Assembly: GCF_007559435.1 (NCBI RefSeq)
Contig: NZ_VMBP01000001.1
Coordinates: forward strand, 372,001 to 436,000
Length of the DNA stretch: 64,000 nt
Direction: 5' to 3'
Source of the DNA: Ancylobacter moscoviensis
GTDB lineage: Bacteria > Pseudomonadota > Alphaproteobacteria > Rhizobiales > Xanthobacteraceae
Shown here piece by piece: positions 34,381 to 43,735 of this stretch. Below the pieces are notes generated by a model. It had not been told where the DNA came from, ran no database searches, and was given only the letters and a program-made list of their open reading frames with translations. Numbering within the stretch: the stretch's first letter is position 1; each line of letters begins with the position of its first letter. Both the position numbers and the translations under genes were made by a program.

Positions 34381-35739
34381 ATGCTGACCCTCACCTCCCT
34401 CGGCGGTGCCGGTACCGTCACCGGCTCCAAGCACCTTCTTCAGTACGGCGACCGGCGCATCCTGATCGACTGCGGCCTGTTCCAGGGCCTCAAGAACCTG
34501 CGCGAGCTGAACTGGGAGCCGCTGCCGGTGGCGCCCTCCAGCATCGATGCGGTCATTCTCACCCACGCCCATCTCGACCATTCGGGCTACCTCCCCAAGC
34601 TGGTGCGGGACGGCTTCCGCGGCCGTATCCATGCGACCGCCGCCACGCGCGACGTGGCCGAGCTGATCCTGAAGGACAGCGGGCACCTGAACGAGAAGGA
34701 TGCCGAATACGCCAACCGCAAGGGCTTCTCGAAGCATGCGCCGGCCCTGCCGCTCTACGGCGTGCGGGAGGCGGAACGGGCGCTCGAATTCTTCGCCCTC
34801 GCGCCGTTCAATGAATCCGTCGAGATCGCCGGTGGCGCGCGGCTGACTTTCCGCCATGCCGGCCACATCCTCGGCGCGGCGACCGCCGAGGTCGAATGGG
34901 GCGGCCGGCGCATCGCCTTTTCAGGCGACCTCGGCCGCTACGGCGATCCGGTGATGCCGGACCCGGAGCCCGTGCCGGCAGCCGACTACGTCGTCGTCGA
35001 ATCGACCTATGGCGACCGCCTGCACGACCCGACCGACCCCACCGAGGCGCTGGGTGTCGTCGTCGAGCGGACCATCGCGCGCGGCGGCACGGTGGTCATC
35101 CCGGCCTTCGCGGTCGGGCGCGCGCAGTCGCTGCTCTATCATCTCTGGAAGCTCAAGGCCGCCGGCCGCCTCGCGCAGGTGCCGGTCTATCTCGACAGCC
35201 CCATGGCGATCGACGCCACCGAGCTGCTCGACGCCCATCGCGCCGACCATCGCCTGACGGCGGAGATGTGCGCCGCCATGGACGCGATCGCCACCTACAC
35301 GCGCGACGTCGAAGGCTCCAAGGCGATTTCCGCCGGCCGTTTTCCCAAGGTGGTGATCTCGGCGAGCGGCATGGCGACCGGCGGGCGCGTGCTGCATCAT
35401 CTCAAGGCCTTCGCGCCCGATCCGCGCAACACTATCCTGTTCTCCGGCTTCCAGGCCGCCGGCACGCGCGGCCGCGCCATGCTGCAGGGTGCCCGCGAGA
35501 TCAAGATCCATGGCGAGTGGATCCCCGTCCGCGCCGAGGTCGACGACCTGTCGATGCTCTCGGCGCACGCCGATGCCGGCGAACTCATGCGCTGGCTCTC
35601 CGGCTTCCGCCGCCCGCCCGCCCGCGTGTTCATCGTGCATGGCGAGGCCGAGGCCGCCGAGGCGTTGCGGGTACGGATCGGCCGTGAACTCGGCTGGAAC
35701 GCCACCGTCCCGCGCCAGGATCAGGTCTTCGACCTATGA
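34381..35739 (+). CDS. MBL-fold/beta-CASP ribonuclease (RNA-specificity, YsH1/CPSF73-like)
   Basis: 452 residues. Metallo-beta-lactamase motif HAHLDH at 62-67 binds the two zinc ions. A beta-CASP domain (about 190-370) has FAVGRAQSLLYHLW and SASGMATGGRVLHHL, and an RMMBL tail (about 375-435) has SAHADAGELMRWL and the late VHGE histidine. The family includes RNA endo/exonucleases. The stop overlaps the next start by 4 bp (ATGA), tying RNA cleavage to a nucleotide phosphorylase. Confidence 0.9.
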   Translation: MLTLTSLGGAGTVTGSKHLLQYGDRRILIDCGLFQGLKNLRELNWEPLPVAPSSIDAVILTHAHLDHSGYLPKLVRDGFRGRIHATAATRDVAELILKDSGHLNEKDAEYANRKGFSKHAPALPLYGVREAERALEFFALAPFNESVEIAGGARLTFRHAGHILGAATAEVEWGGRRIAFSGDLGRYGDPVMPDPEPVPAADYVVVESTYGDRLHDPTDPTEALGVVVERTIARGGTVVIPAFAVGRAQSLLYHLWKLKAAGRLAQVPVYLDSPMAIDATELLDAHRADHRLTAEMCAAMDAIATYTRDVEGSKAISAGRFPKVVISASGMATGGRVLHHLKAFAPDPRNTILFSGFQAAGTRGRAMLQGAREIKIHGEWIPVRAEVDDLSMLSAHADAGELMRWLSGFRRPPARVFIVHGEAEAAEALRVRIGRELGWNATVPRQDQVFDL

Positions 35740-37298
35740 CGATGCCTCCCTCACCCGCCGCGCCTCCCGCCACGGGCAATGGCAGCCCCAACGGCCTCGC
35801 CCAGCCGCCGCTGCGCGCGCGACGGCTCGGCCTCTACACCCAGCACCAGCCCATCGTCTTCATGCGCACCGATTGCCATGTCTGCCGCTCGGAAGGTCTC
35901 TCCGCGCGCTCGCAGGTGCTCGTCACCGCCGGCGCACGGCAGGTGCAGGCGACGCTCTTCCAGGTGGACGGCGACCGCCTGCTGGCGCGCGAGGAAGTGG
36001 GCCTCTCCGAAACCGCCTGGGAATTCCTCGGCGTGGCCGAGGGCGACGAGATTCGGGTCAGCCACCCGCCGGCCCTCGAATCGCTCGCCAACGTCCGTCG
36101 GCGCATCTACGGCAACCGGCTCGACCAGCGGGCCTTTTCCGAGATCGTCACCGACATCGTGGCCGGGCGCTATACCGAGGTCCACCTCGCCGCCTTCCTC
36201 ACCGCGAGCGCCGCGCTGCCGCTCGACGAGGACGAGACGACGAGCCTGACGCGCGCCATGGTCGATGTCGGCGACCGCCTGCGCTGGAACGCGCCGGTCG
36301 TCGTCGACAAGCATTGCGTCGGCGGCCTTCCCGGCAACCGGACCACGCCGATCATCGTCGCCATCGTCGCCGCGAACGGGCTGGTGATGCCGAAAACCTC
36401 GTCCCGTGCCATCACCTCCCCGGCCGGAACCGCCGACACCATGGAGACGCTGGCGCCGGTCGATCTGGACATCGCCGCGCTGAAGCGCGTGGTCGAGGCG
36501 GAAGGCGGCTGCATCGCCTGGGGCGGGGCGGTGCATCTGAGCCCGGCCGACGACATCTTCCTGCGCGTCGAGCGCGAACTCGACATCGACACCGAGGGCC
36601 AGCTCATCGCCTCGGTGCTGTCCAAGAAGATCTCGGCGGGCTCGACCCATGTCGTCATCGACATCCCGGTCGGCCCGACCGCCAAGGTACGCGGCGAGGA
36701 CGCCGCCACCCATCTGGCGGCACGCATCGACGCCGTCGCGGCCCGTTTCGGCCTGTCCACGACCTGCGTCCAGACCGACGGCACCCAGCCGGTCGGCCGG
36801 GGAATCGGCCCCGCGCTCGAAGCCTTCGACGTGCTGGCCGTGCTTCGGAACGCGCCGGGGGCTCCGGACGACCTGCGCCGCCGCGCTATCACGCTGGCCG
36901 GCGCCGCTCTGGAGATCGGCGGCAAAGCGGCGGAGGGGCAGGGCGCCGCCTTGGCCCATGCGACGCTGGAAAGCGGCGCCGCCTGGGTCAAGTTCCAGGC
37001 GATCTGCGCCGCGCAGGGCGGCCTGCGCGAACCGCCGCGGGCCACCTATGTCCGCCCGTTGCTCGCTCCGCGCGCCGGGCGCGTGGTCTACATCAACAAC
37101 CGCAAGCTCTCGCGCCTGGCCAAGCTCGCCGGGGCGCCCGAGGCGAAGGCTGCCGGCCTCCACATGGAGACCCGCCTCGGCGAGGAAGTCGACAAGGGAC
37201 AGCCCCTGCTGCGCATCCATGCGCAGACCACCGGCGAGATGGCCTACGCGCTCGATTATGTCGCGCGGGCAGGCGACATCATCGAAGTGGAGCCGTGA
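35736..37298 (+). CDS. AMP phosphorylase/thymidine phosphorylase family protein (long form)
   Basis: 520 residues, longer than bacterial thymidine phosphorylase (about 440) and matching the archaeal AMP-phosphorylase-like group through an extra N-terminal domain (about 20-110). Catalytic-domain landmarks: VDKHCVGGLPGNRTTPIIVAIVA, then MPKTSSRAITSPAGTADTMETL; a C-terminal biotinyl-like swivelling domain is near 435-520. It would split NMPs or nucleosides with phosphate to ribose-(bis)phosphates and bases. Coupling to a beta-CASP RNase suggests salvage of RNA-derived mononucleotides. No ribose-1,5-bisphosphate isomerase or Rubisco gene is in view. Confidence 0.88.
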   Translation: MTMPPSPAAPPATGNGSPNGLAQPPLRARRLGLYTQHQPIVFMRTDCHVCRSEGLSARSQVLVTAGARQVQATLFQVDGDRLLAREEVGLSETAWEFLGVAEGDEIRVSHPPALESLANVRRRIYGNRLDQRAFSEIVTDIVAGRYTEVHLAAFLTASAALPLDEDETTSLTRAMVDVGDRLRWNAPVVVDKHCVGGLPGNRTTPIIVAIVAANGLVMPKTSSRAITSPAGTADTMETLAPVDLDIAALKRVVEAEGGCIAWGGAVHLSPADDIFLRVERELDIDTEGQLIASVLSKKISAGSTHVVIDIPVGPTAKVRGEDAATHLAARIDAVAARFGLSTTCVQTDGTQPVGRGIGPALEAFDVLAVLRNAPGAPDDLRRRAITLAGAALEIGGKAAEGQGAALAHATLESGAAWVKFQAICAAQGGLREPPRATYVRPLLAPRAGRVVYINNRKLSRLAKLAGAPEAKAAGLHMETRLGEEVDKGQPLLRIHAQTTGEMAYALDYVARAGDIIEVEP

Positions 37299-37314
37299 CC
37301 CGAAACGGGCAGGC

Positions 37315-39048
37315 TCAGGACGAGCCCGCCGCGCCCGACGTTCCGCGGAACACCAGCCGGTTGCAGACCAGGATCGCCAGCAGCGAGCCCACCCCGACCA
37401 GCGTGAAGATGGCGTTCACCGACGGGGTGAAGCCGAAGCGCATCTGGTTCCACACCCAGATCGGCAGGGTCGGTGCCGTGCCGGAGAGGAACAGCGTCAC
37501 CATCACGTCGTCCGCCGACAGGGTGAAGCCGAGCAGCGCGCCGCCGATGATCGCCCCCCGTATCGAGGGGAACAGCACGTGGACGAAGCTCTGCCAATGA
37601 TTGGCGCCGGCATCCATCGAGGCTTCCAGCAGCGCCCCGTCGAGCCGTCGCAGCCGGGCGAGGATGATCATCAGGATCACCGGCATGACGAAGCTCGACT
37701 GGCCGATCACCGTGCGGAAGATGCCGGACGGCACCTGTACCAGCTGCGTCGCCAGCACCATGACGATGCCGAGCACGACGCCGGGGATGGCGACCGGGAG
37801 GGCCAGCGCGAACTCGAAGAAGCGCGCCTGCCGCACCCGCCCGTAATGGATCGCGAAGGCGAAGCCGGTCGCCGCGACGGTCGAGACGAGGACCACGGTG
37901 AAGCCGACGACGAGGCTGCGCCGCACCGCTTCCAGCATCGACGCGTTCTCCGCCAGCTCGGCGTACCAGCGCAGCGTCGCGCCCTGCAGGGGAAAGGCCT
38001 GCACGGAGGAATCGTTGAACGACATCAGCACCATGATGGCGAGCGGCGCGTAGAGGAACAGGTAAGGCAGGGTGAAGGCGGCGGCGGCGAGGCTGCGCAA
38101 CACTCGCCGGCCGGGGCTGAGCCGGGCGCGCGAGACGGCGGGCCGCGCCCCCTCGTCGCCCATCAGCACGCCCTTCGTCTGCCCGGCCCACATGACGAGG
38201 GCGAGCACCACGCCGACGCTCAGCATCAGGCAGACGGCGATGGCCGACCCGTAGGGCCAGTTGTTGGCGATGCCGAACTGCGAGGCGATGACCATGCCGA
38301 TCATCGTGCCGTCGATGCCCCCGACCATGGAGGGCGTGATGTAGTCGCCCACCGTCATCAGGAAGGCGAGCGAGAAGCCGATGGCGACGCTCGGCCGCGA
38401 CAGCGGCCACACGACGTGCCGGAAAGTCTGCCAGGCGGAAGCGCCGCTGTCCTGCGACGCCTCGATCAGCGAATGCGGGATCTTCTCCAGCGCCGTGAAG
38501 ATGGCTACGAAGCAGAAGGGAATCGAGATGTAGGTGTAGGTCAGCAGCACCGAGAAGCCGGTGTAGAGGAACGCCTCGCTCGGCTGATCGAGGACGCCGC
38601 TGCCGACCAGGAACGAGTTCAGAATGCCGTTCTGGCCGAGGATCATGCGCCAGGCGAAGACGCGCATCAGCAGGCTGATCCACAGCGGGATGATCACCAG
38701 CAGCACCAGGATGGAACGGTTCCTCTGCACCACCCGCGCCGCGTAATAGGCCATGGGATAGGCGATCAGGCAGCCGATGGCGGCGGCGCCGAAGCTGGTG
38801 GCGAGCGTCTTCAGCAGCAGGAACTGGAAGCTTGAAGACTTCCACAGCCGCACATAGCTGGCCACCGTCGGATCGAAGACGATCAGCCCGTTGGAGGTGC
38901 GCAGGAAGCTGGCGCCGATCAGCAGCAGATTGGGCACCAGCACCAGGGCGATGAACCAGGCATAGACCGGCCAGCCGAGGATGCTGAAGCTGCGGAAACG
39001 GAGCGGACGGGCGGCGGACATGGGGATATCGGAGGCGATGTCAGCCAT
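37315..39048 (-). CDS. single-chain ABC permease, PotB-PotC fusion
   Basis: 577 residues with about 12 predicted membrane helices. Two complete permease units are joined in one frame: PotB-like (about 12-290) and PotC-like (about 320-570). Each has its own EAA loop: EASQDSGASAWQTFRHVVWP and EASMDAGANHWQSFVHVLFP. The linker near 285-320 is Arg-rich and cytoplasmic. Related spermidine/putrescine-type transporters normally have two genes, as the second system here does. ATG 39048 overlaps the ATPase stop by 8 bp. Imports a cationic or amino compound with the two genes upstream. Confidence 0.9.
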   Translation of the reverse strand: MADIASDIPMSAARPLRFRSFSILGWPVYAWFIALVLVPNLLLIGASFLRTSNGLIVFDPTVASYVRLWKSSSFQFLLLKTLATSFGAAAIGCLIAYPMAYYAARVVQRNRSILVLLVIIPLWISLLMRVFAWRMILGQNGILNSFLVGSGVLDQPSEAFLYTGFSVLLTYTYISIPFCFVAIFTALEKIPHSLIEASQDSGASAWQTFRHVVWPLSRPSVAIGFSLAFLMTVGDYITPSMVGGIDGTMIGMVIASQFGIANNWPYGSAIAVCLMLSVGVVLALVMWAGQTKGVLMGDEGARPAVSRARLSPGRRVLRSLAAAAFTLPYLFLYAPLAIMVLMSFNDSSVQAFPLQGATLRWYAELAENASMLEAVRRSLVVGFTVVLVSTVAATGFAFAIHYGRVRQARFFEFALALPVAIPGVVLGIVMVLATQLVQVPSGIFRTVIGQSSFVMPVILMIILARLRRLDGALLEASMDAGANHWQSFVHVLFPSIRGAIIGGALLGFTLSADDVMVTLFLSGTAPTLPIWVWNQMRFGFTPSVNAIFTLVGVGSLLAILVCNRLVFRGTSGAAGSS

Positions 39049-40123
39049 GGAACACCGTCGCGTTGCTGGCGTCGAACAGGACACGCACCTGCCGGCCGGG
39101 CGCATAGCCCTCGCCCCCGGCGGATGGAACCGCGGCGATGATGTTCAGCCCGCCGCAGCGCACGTTCACCTCCAGCGCGTTGCCGAGGAACAGCACGTCC
39201 TCGACCGTGCCCGCCACGCTGCAGGCGCCGTTGGCCGGCTGGTCGGCGGCGGCGAGGCGCACGCATTCGAAGCGGATCGCCATCCGCGCCGGACCCGGCC
39301 GCGGCGTCGCGACGCCGGAGAGCGGCTGGCCGTCCAGCACCGCGGTGCAGCCGCCCTCGCCCGACACGCAGTCGATGGGCAGCAGGTTGGAGCGCCCGAC
39401 GAACTGGGCGACGAATTCCGAGGACGGGTCGAAATAGATCTCGCGCGGCGTGCCGAGCTGGGCGATGCGCCCTTCGCTCATCACCGCCACGCGATCCGAC
39501 ATGGACAGCGCCTCGCCCTGGTCGTGGGTCACATAGACGAAGGCGATGCCGAGCTCGCGCTGGAGCGAGACCAGCATGTGCTGCATCTGCTGGCGCAGCC
39601 GCAGGTCCAGCGCCCCGAGCGGCTCGTCGAGCAGCAGGATGCGCGGCCGGCAGACGATGGCGCGCGCCAGCGCCACGCGCTGGCGCTGGCCGCCGGAAAG
39701 CTGATGCGGCAGGCGGGCGGCGAAGTCGCCCATGCTCACCAGATCGAGGCATTCGCGCGCCTTGGCGAGGCGCTCGGCCTTGCGCGCGCCGGCCATGCGC
39801 AGCGGATAGGCCACGTTCTCCAGCACGCTCATATGGGGGAACAGCGCGTAGCTCTGGAAGACGGTGCGCACGTCGCGGCGGAACGGCGGGACATGGGTGA
39901 TGTCCTCGCCGTCCATCAGGATGCGGCCGACATCCGGCTGCTCGAAGCCGGCGATCATCCGCAGCAAGGTGGTCTTGCCCGAGCCGCTGGGGCCGAGGAT
40001 GGAGAAGAACTCCCCGGGCTCGACCGAGAAGGAAATCCGGTCGAGGGCCGGTCGGGTCGCCCCGTCATAGGTCTTGTCGACCCCCGCGACGGTCAGGATC
40101 GCCTGCGAAGACTTTGCCATCAC
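39041..40123 (-). CDS. PotA-like ABC transporter ATP-binding protein
   Basis: 360 residues. Walker A GPSGSGKTT, signature LSGGQRQRVALARAIV, Walker B RILLLDEPLGALD and H-loop YVTHDQGEA in the first 235 residues. A C-terminal TOBE regulatory domain (about 275-355) marks the Pot/Cys/CUT1 group. Second gene of the module A importer operon, 37 bp after the binding-protein gene. Confidence 0.92.
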   Translation of the reverse strand: MMAKSSQAILTVAGVDKTYDGATRPALDRISFSVEPGEFFSILGPSGSGKTTLLRMIAGFEQPDVGRILMDGEDITHVPPFRRDVRTVFQSYALFPHMSVLENVAYPLRMAGARKAERLAKARECLDLVSMGDFAARLPHQLSGGQRQRVALARAIVCRPRILLLDEPLGALDLRLRQQMQHMLVSLQRELGIAFVYVTHDQGEALSMSDRVAVMSEGRIAQLGTPREIYFDPSSEFVAQFVGRSNLLPIDCVSGEGGCTAVLDGQPLSGVATPRPGPARMAIRFECVRLAAADQPANGACSVAGTVEDVLFLGNALEVNVRCGGLNIIAAVPSAGGEGYAPGRQVRVLFDASNATVFHG

Positions 40124-40160
40124 TCGTGCTCCGATATGCGCGTCAGGGTGGGCACGCTCG

Positions 40161-41264
40161 TCAGAGCGTGCCGGCCTTGAAGTCGTTCCAGATCTGCAGC
40201 CGGCGTTCGAAATCTTCCGGCTTCTGCAGGATCACGAGCTTTTCCCAGAAGTCGCCGGCCTGCGAATCCGGGATGTTGGTGCGCTGGAGCGTCTTCTCGC
40301 TCACGCCGCCCGCCTTGGCTTCGGCGAGGTCGAGCACGCCGTTATTGGTCGAGGCCTCGATGAAGCGGGCCTGCCACTTGGTGGAGAGGTTGTCGTTGAT
40401 GAACTTGTAGACGATGTCGCGGTTGCCCTTCTTGGAAACGCCGGCGCAGTCGATCCAGGTCGGGGTGCCTTCCTTCGGCAGCGCATAGTTGAAGTTCTTG
40501 CCCTTGTCCTGCAGCGAGGTCACGACGGCGATGTTCTGGCAGTAGCCGATGACCGCGTCGCCGGCGGCGTAGATCGTCACCGCGTCGTCGAAGCCGCGGG
40601 CGATGGTGCGCACCTGCTGGCGCAGCGCGCGCAGAGCCTTCTCGCAGGCCTCGAAGTCGGCATCCGTCAGGTTGAAGGGATCCTTGGCGCCGACATGGAG
40701 CGCGATCATCGGGAACACGATCGTGCAGTCGTCGAAGATATTGACCTTGCCGCGGTACTTCTCGTCCCACAGCGCCGCCCAGCTGTCCGGCGACGTGATG
40801 AGATCGGCGTTGTACATCAGCGGCTGGGTGCCCCAGTTGTAGGGCACGCCGACGATCTCGCCGCCGACATTGGTGTATTTCTTCCAGTCGAGCTTGGGCG
40901 TGATGTTGGAGATGTTCGGCACCTTGGCGGTGTCGAAGGGCCCGATGAGGCCGGCTTCCTTGAAGCGCGGCAGCGAGCCGGTCTCGATATACATCACGTC
41001 CGGCTGCACGGCGCCGGAGAAGGGCTGCGAGAACAGCTCGTCCACCGAGCCGATGACCACCGGCTTGACCTCGACGCCATTGGCCTCGCTCCACTCCTTG
41101 CACCAGGCCGGGTCGTGGTAGGTCTCCCAGGTGAGGAGCACGATGGGCTCCTGGGCATGGGCGCGGCGCAGCACGCCCGGCGCGGCCAGAGCCGCTGCCG
41201 CAAGGCCCATGCCCTTCATGACACTGCGGCGCGACGGCGCCCGGTTCCCGCTTTGGAAGGTCAT
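40161..41264 (-). CDS. Pot-type extracellular solute-binding protein with Tat signal
   Basis: 367 residues from ATG 41264, which follows AGGGGATAAAA. The leader PSRRSVMKGMGLAAAALAAP..AHA is a twin-arginine signal. The mature part (EPIVLLTWETYHDPAWCKEW, then YNWGTQPLMYN) is of the spermidine/putrescine PotD/F class, whose known ligands are polyamines and other small amines. Transcribed from a near-perfect sigma54 promoter at 41309. Ligand unproven. Confidence 0.89.
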   Translation of the reverse strand: MTFQSGNRAPSRRSVMKGMGLAAAALAAPGVLRRAHAQEPIVLLTWETYHDPAWCKEWSEANGVEVKPVVIGSVDELFSQPFSGAVQPDVMYIETGSLPRFKEAGLIGPFDTAKVPNISNITPKLDWKKYTNVGGEIVGVPYNWGTQPLMYNADLITSPDSWAALWDEKYRGKVNIFDDCTIVFPMIALHVGAKDPFNLTDADFEACEKALRALRQQVRTIARGFDDAVTIYAAGDAVIGYCQNIAVVTSLQDKGKNFNYALPKEGTPTWIDCAGVSKKGNRDIVYKFINDNLSTKWQARFIEASTNNGVLDLAEAKAGGVSEKTLQRTNIPDSQAGDFWEKLVILQKPEDFERRLQIWNDFKAGTL

Positions 41265-41308
41265 TTTTATCCCCTGTGTTCGGGCCTTTTTGGCCGACAC
41301 GTGGTTCG

Positions 41309-41323
41309 GCAACTATCGTGCCA
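41309..41323 (-). promoter_or_regulatory. sigma54 promoter of SBP1-PotA1-fused permease operon
   Basis: On the minus strand TGGCACGATAGTTGC matches the -24/-12 consensus at every fixed position. Transcription would begin near 41298, about 34 bp before the binding-protein ATG. Confidence 0.9.
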
Positions 41324-41453
41324 TCTGCGCCGGTGCAATTTCGGCAAGGTGAGATCACATCATCGTGTCGTCAATCGACGTGTTGTTAAAATAACAAATA
41401 ATGTACTTTTAATTATAATTCAGCATTTGACTACCGATATACTTGATCACCGT

Positions 41454-41489
41454 CGAGACATGATCTCGCTCATGAGGCGGGATGAGACA
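41454..41489. promoter_or_regulatory. cluster of TGAGA-type half-sites, candidate activator region
   Basis: CGAGACA at 41454, TCTCG-CTCA-TGAGG at 41464-41477 and TGAGACA at 41483-41489 lie within 36 bp, about 130-180 bp upstream of the sigma54 box at 41309. The half-sites resemble those upstream of the other sigma54 operons in this region, though spacing is less regular. Confidence 0.5.
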
Positions 41490-41575
41490 CCCGGACACAA
41501 AGGCGGGGAAGTTGCATGAATGAGCCGGCGGGTGTCGCAGATGCGCGACAGCCCGCCGCCAGTCGCGCCGGCGTC

Positions 41576-43609
41576 TCAATGGACGATCTGGTAGCGCTGG
41601 AGCTTGCGATAGAGCGTGGCGCGGCTGAGCTGGAGCGCGGCGGCGGCCGCCTTCACATTACCCCCGCAGCGCGCCAGCGTGGCGACGATCGCCTCGCGCT
41701 CGGCCGCCGCGATGGCGTGCCGGGCGCTGCCGGCCGCCTCGATCTCCGATCCGCACGCCTCCGCCCCGGCAAAGGGCATGGGTGAGATCGGGGCCGCCGC
41801 GAACGGGCCCGGCGCGACGGCGGCAGCCATGCGGGCGCCGGGGCGGATGGCGACGTCGCGCGCCGTCAGCACGCCCCCCTCGCACACATGCACGGCGCGG
41901 TTCAGCACGTGGCGCAGCTCGCGCACATTGCCGGGCCAGTCATGGTTCATCAGCAGCGCCAGCGCATCCGGCGCGAGGGTAAGACGGCGCCCCTCGGCGA
42001 GGCTCGCGAAAACCGCCTCGATCAGCTCGCGCCGGTCGGCCCTTTCCCGCAGCGCGGGAATGTCGATCACCGCGCCGGCGAGGCGATAATAGAGGTCCTG
42101 CCGGAACAGGCCGCGCGCGATCTGCGCCTCCAGGTTCTGGTTGGTCGCGGCGATCACCTGCACGTCGATGCGGCGCGGCTTGCCGGAACCGAGCGGCGTG
42201 ACCTCGCCGGATTCCAGCACATGCAGCAAACGCGTCTGCTGGCTGATCGGCATGTCGCCGATCTCGTCGAGAAACAGCGTGCCGCCGTCGGCTTCCACCA
42301 GCCGGCCCGGGCTGCCCTCGCGGCGCGCCCCGGTGAAGGCGCCGCTGCCATAGCCGAACAGCTCGCTGTCGATCAGCGTGTCCGGCACCGAGGCGCAGTT
42401 GAAGGCGACGAAGGGCGCGGCCCGGCGCGGGCTTTCCTCATGGACGGCGCGGGCAAAGGCGTCCTTGCCGACGCCGGTCTCGCCGAGCAGCAGGATCGGC
42501 AGCGAACCGCCCAGCACGCGGCGCACGAAGCGGACATTGGTCGTCATGCGCGGGTCGCTGCCGGCGCAGTCGTCCAGCGTCAGCACGCGGGCCGAAGGAC
42601 GTGCCGGCGCCGGGGCGGGACGCATGCGCGGCGCCGGATCGGCCGACGCCGCCGGGCGGGCGCCGGCGGACGGCACCTCCATCGGCCCGCTCAGCGAGAC
42701 GGTGATGGCATCGCCGCCCTTCTGCAGATGCAGGGTGAGCTCGGCGCCGCCGAGGCGGGCGAGGTCGATCAGGCGATGGTCGCGCTCGAACACCGCCCAG
42801 AGGCTGCGCACGCGGGCGAGCTGCACCCGGTCGCGCAGCATCTCGCGCGCCGCGTGGTTGAGACCGACGAGCTGGAAATCGCCGTCGAAGGCGATGAGCC
42901 CGTGATCCACCGGGCCGGTCGCGAATTTGAGAATGTAGTTGCGACGGAAGGCCTTGCGGAACATCCGCTCGCCGATGCGGTCGGCGAGGCCCGAGGTGAG
43001 GCCGAGCACCACCTTCAGCGTCTCGCGCTGGAGCTCGGGATTGCGGATCGAGATATTGATGGCGCCGAGCAGCTCGTCGTCGGGGCTGAACAGCGGCGCG
43101 CTGGCGCAGGACAGCGCCGAGAACTCGTAGAAGAAGTGGTCGTTGGTGTAGACGCCGACCGGCTGGCGCTCCACCAGGCAGGTGCCGATGGCGTTGGTGC
43201 CGGCGGACGGCTCCGCCCAGGCGGTGCCCGCCCGCTCCACCTCGCTGTAGAATTCGGGATTGTAGTTGGCGCGCTCGCTGATGATGTAGCCGTCGATATT
43301 GCCGAGGCTGATGCTGAATCCCGAAAGCGAGACGGCGCCGAACATGGCGTCGATCTCCGGCCGGGCGAAATGGATCAGCTCGTCATTGGCCTCGCGCTGC
43401 AGCTTCAGCTCGGCCTCGCTCACTGATTCGATGCGGAACTTGGCGCCGGGATCGAAGCGGTAGCCTTCCATGCAGCGCCGCCAGGAGGCGGCCATGGTGT
43501 CGGCGGCGCGGAGCGCGCGGAATTTGCCCTCGGCGGCGGCGCCCGGGGGCAGGGCCAGCTGGTTCGCGCTCGAAACGATCCGGGAAACGTGACTGCGCAG
43601 GTCCAGCAT
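41576..43609 (-). CDS. AcoR-like sigma54-dependent activator, module A
   Basis: 677 residues from ATG 43609; a TTG at 43669 would add twenty. GAF-type sensor (about 80-230), PAS-like segment (about 235-310), Pro/Ala-rich linker (about 320-355), AAA+ domain (about 365-590) with GETGVGKD, GAFTGA and GGTLFLDEIGDM, and a Fis HTH at the C-terminus (GNVKAAAAALQLSRATLYRK). Same architecture as acoR and the 49721 activator. Lies between the LLM/lactone-oxidase operon and the importer operon, both with sigma54 promoters, so it is the expected regulator. Effector unknown. Confidence 0.92.
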   Translation of the reverse strand: MLDLRSHVSRIVSSANQLALPPGAAAEGKFRALRAADTMAASWRRCMEGYRFDPGAKFRIESVSEAELKLQREANDELIHFARPEIDAMFGAVSLSGFSISLGNIDGYIISERANYNPEFYSEVERAGTAWAEPSAGTNAIGTCLVERQPVGVYTNDHFFYEFSALSCASAPLFSPDDELLGAINISIRNPELQRETLKVVLGLTSGLADRIGERMFRKAFRRNYILKFATGPVDHGLIAFDGDFQLVGLNHAAREMLRDRVQLARVRSLWAVFERDHRLIDLARLGGAELTLHLQKGGDAITVSLSGPMEVPSAGARPAASADPAPRMRPAPAPARPSARVLTLDDCAGSDPRMTTNVRFVRRVLGGSLPILLLGETGVGKDAFARAVHEESPRRAAPFVAFNCASVPDTLIDSELFGYGSGAFTGARREGSPGRLVEADGGTLFLDEIGDMPISQQTRLLHVLESGEVTPLGSGKPRRIDVQVIAATNQNLEAQIARGLFRQDLYYRLAGAVIDIPALRERADRRELIEAVFASLAEGRRLTLAPDALALLMNHDWPGNVRELRHVLNRAVHVCEGGVLTARDVAIRPGARMAAAVAPGPFAAAPISPMPFAGAEACGSEIEAAGSARHAIAAAEREAIVATLARCGGNVKAAAAALQLSRATLYRKLQRYQIVH

Positions 43610-43708
43610 CGCGAACTCCGGTTCCGACCCCCCGCTTAAATTCTGCGCAGCACAAATCTTGGTCGTCAACCCGAATTCCCTCCCGCTCGGCCGTCCCCCG
43701 CAAACGAA

Positions 43709-43733
43709 AACGGGCCGGCAGTGCCGGCCCGTT
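43709..43733 (-). terminator. terminator after the LLM1-lactone oxidase operon
   Basis: AACGGGCCGGCA and TGCCGGCCCGTT form a perfect 12-bp inverted repeat with a 1-base centre. Read on the minus strand it ends in CGTTTTCGTTT, a T-rich tail. It lies directly after the flavoprotein stop codon (43736). Confidence 0.8.
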
Positions 43734-43735
43734 CC

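Larger units (their letters stand above)
41265..41575. promoter_or_regulatory. control region of the module A importer operon
   Basis: 311 non-coding bases. They contain the sigma54 box (41309-41323), a perfect dyad TTGTTA-AAA-TAACAA at 41383-41397, an AT-rich tract at 41385-41430 likely to be bent, and TGAGA/TCTCA half-sites at 41454-41489. It follows the stop of the sigma54 activator gene on the same strand. Confidence 0.7.
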
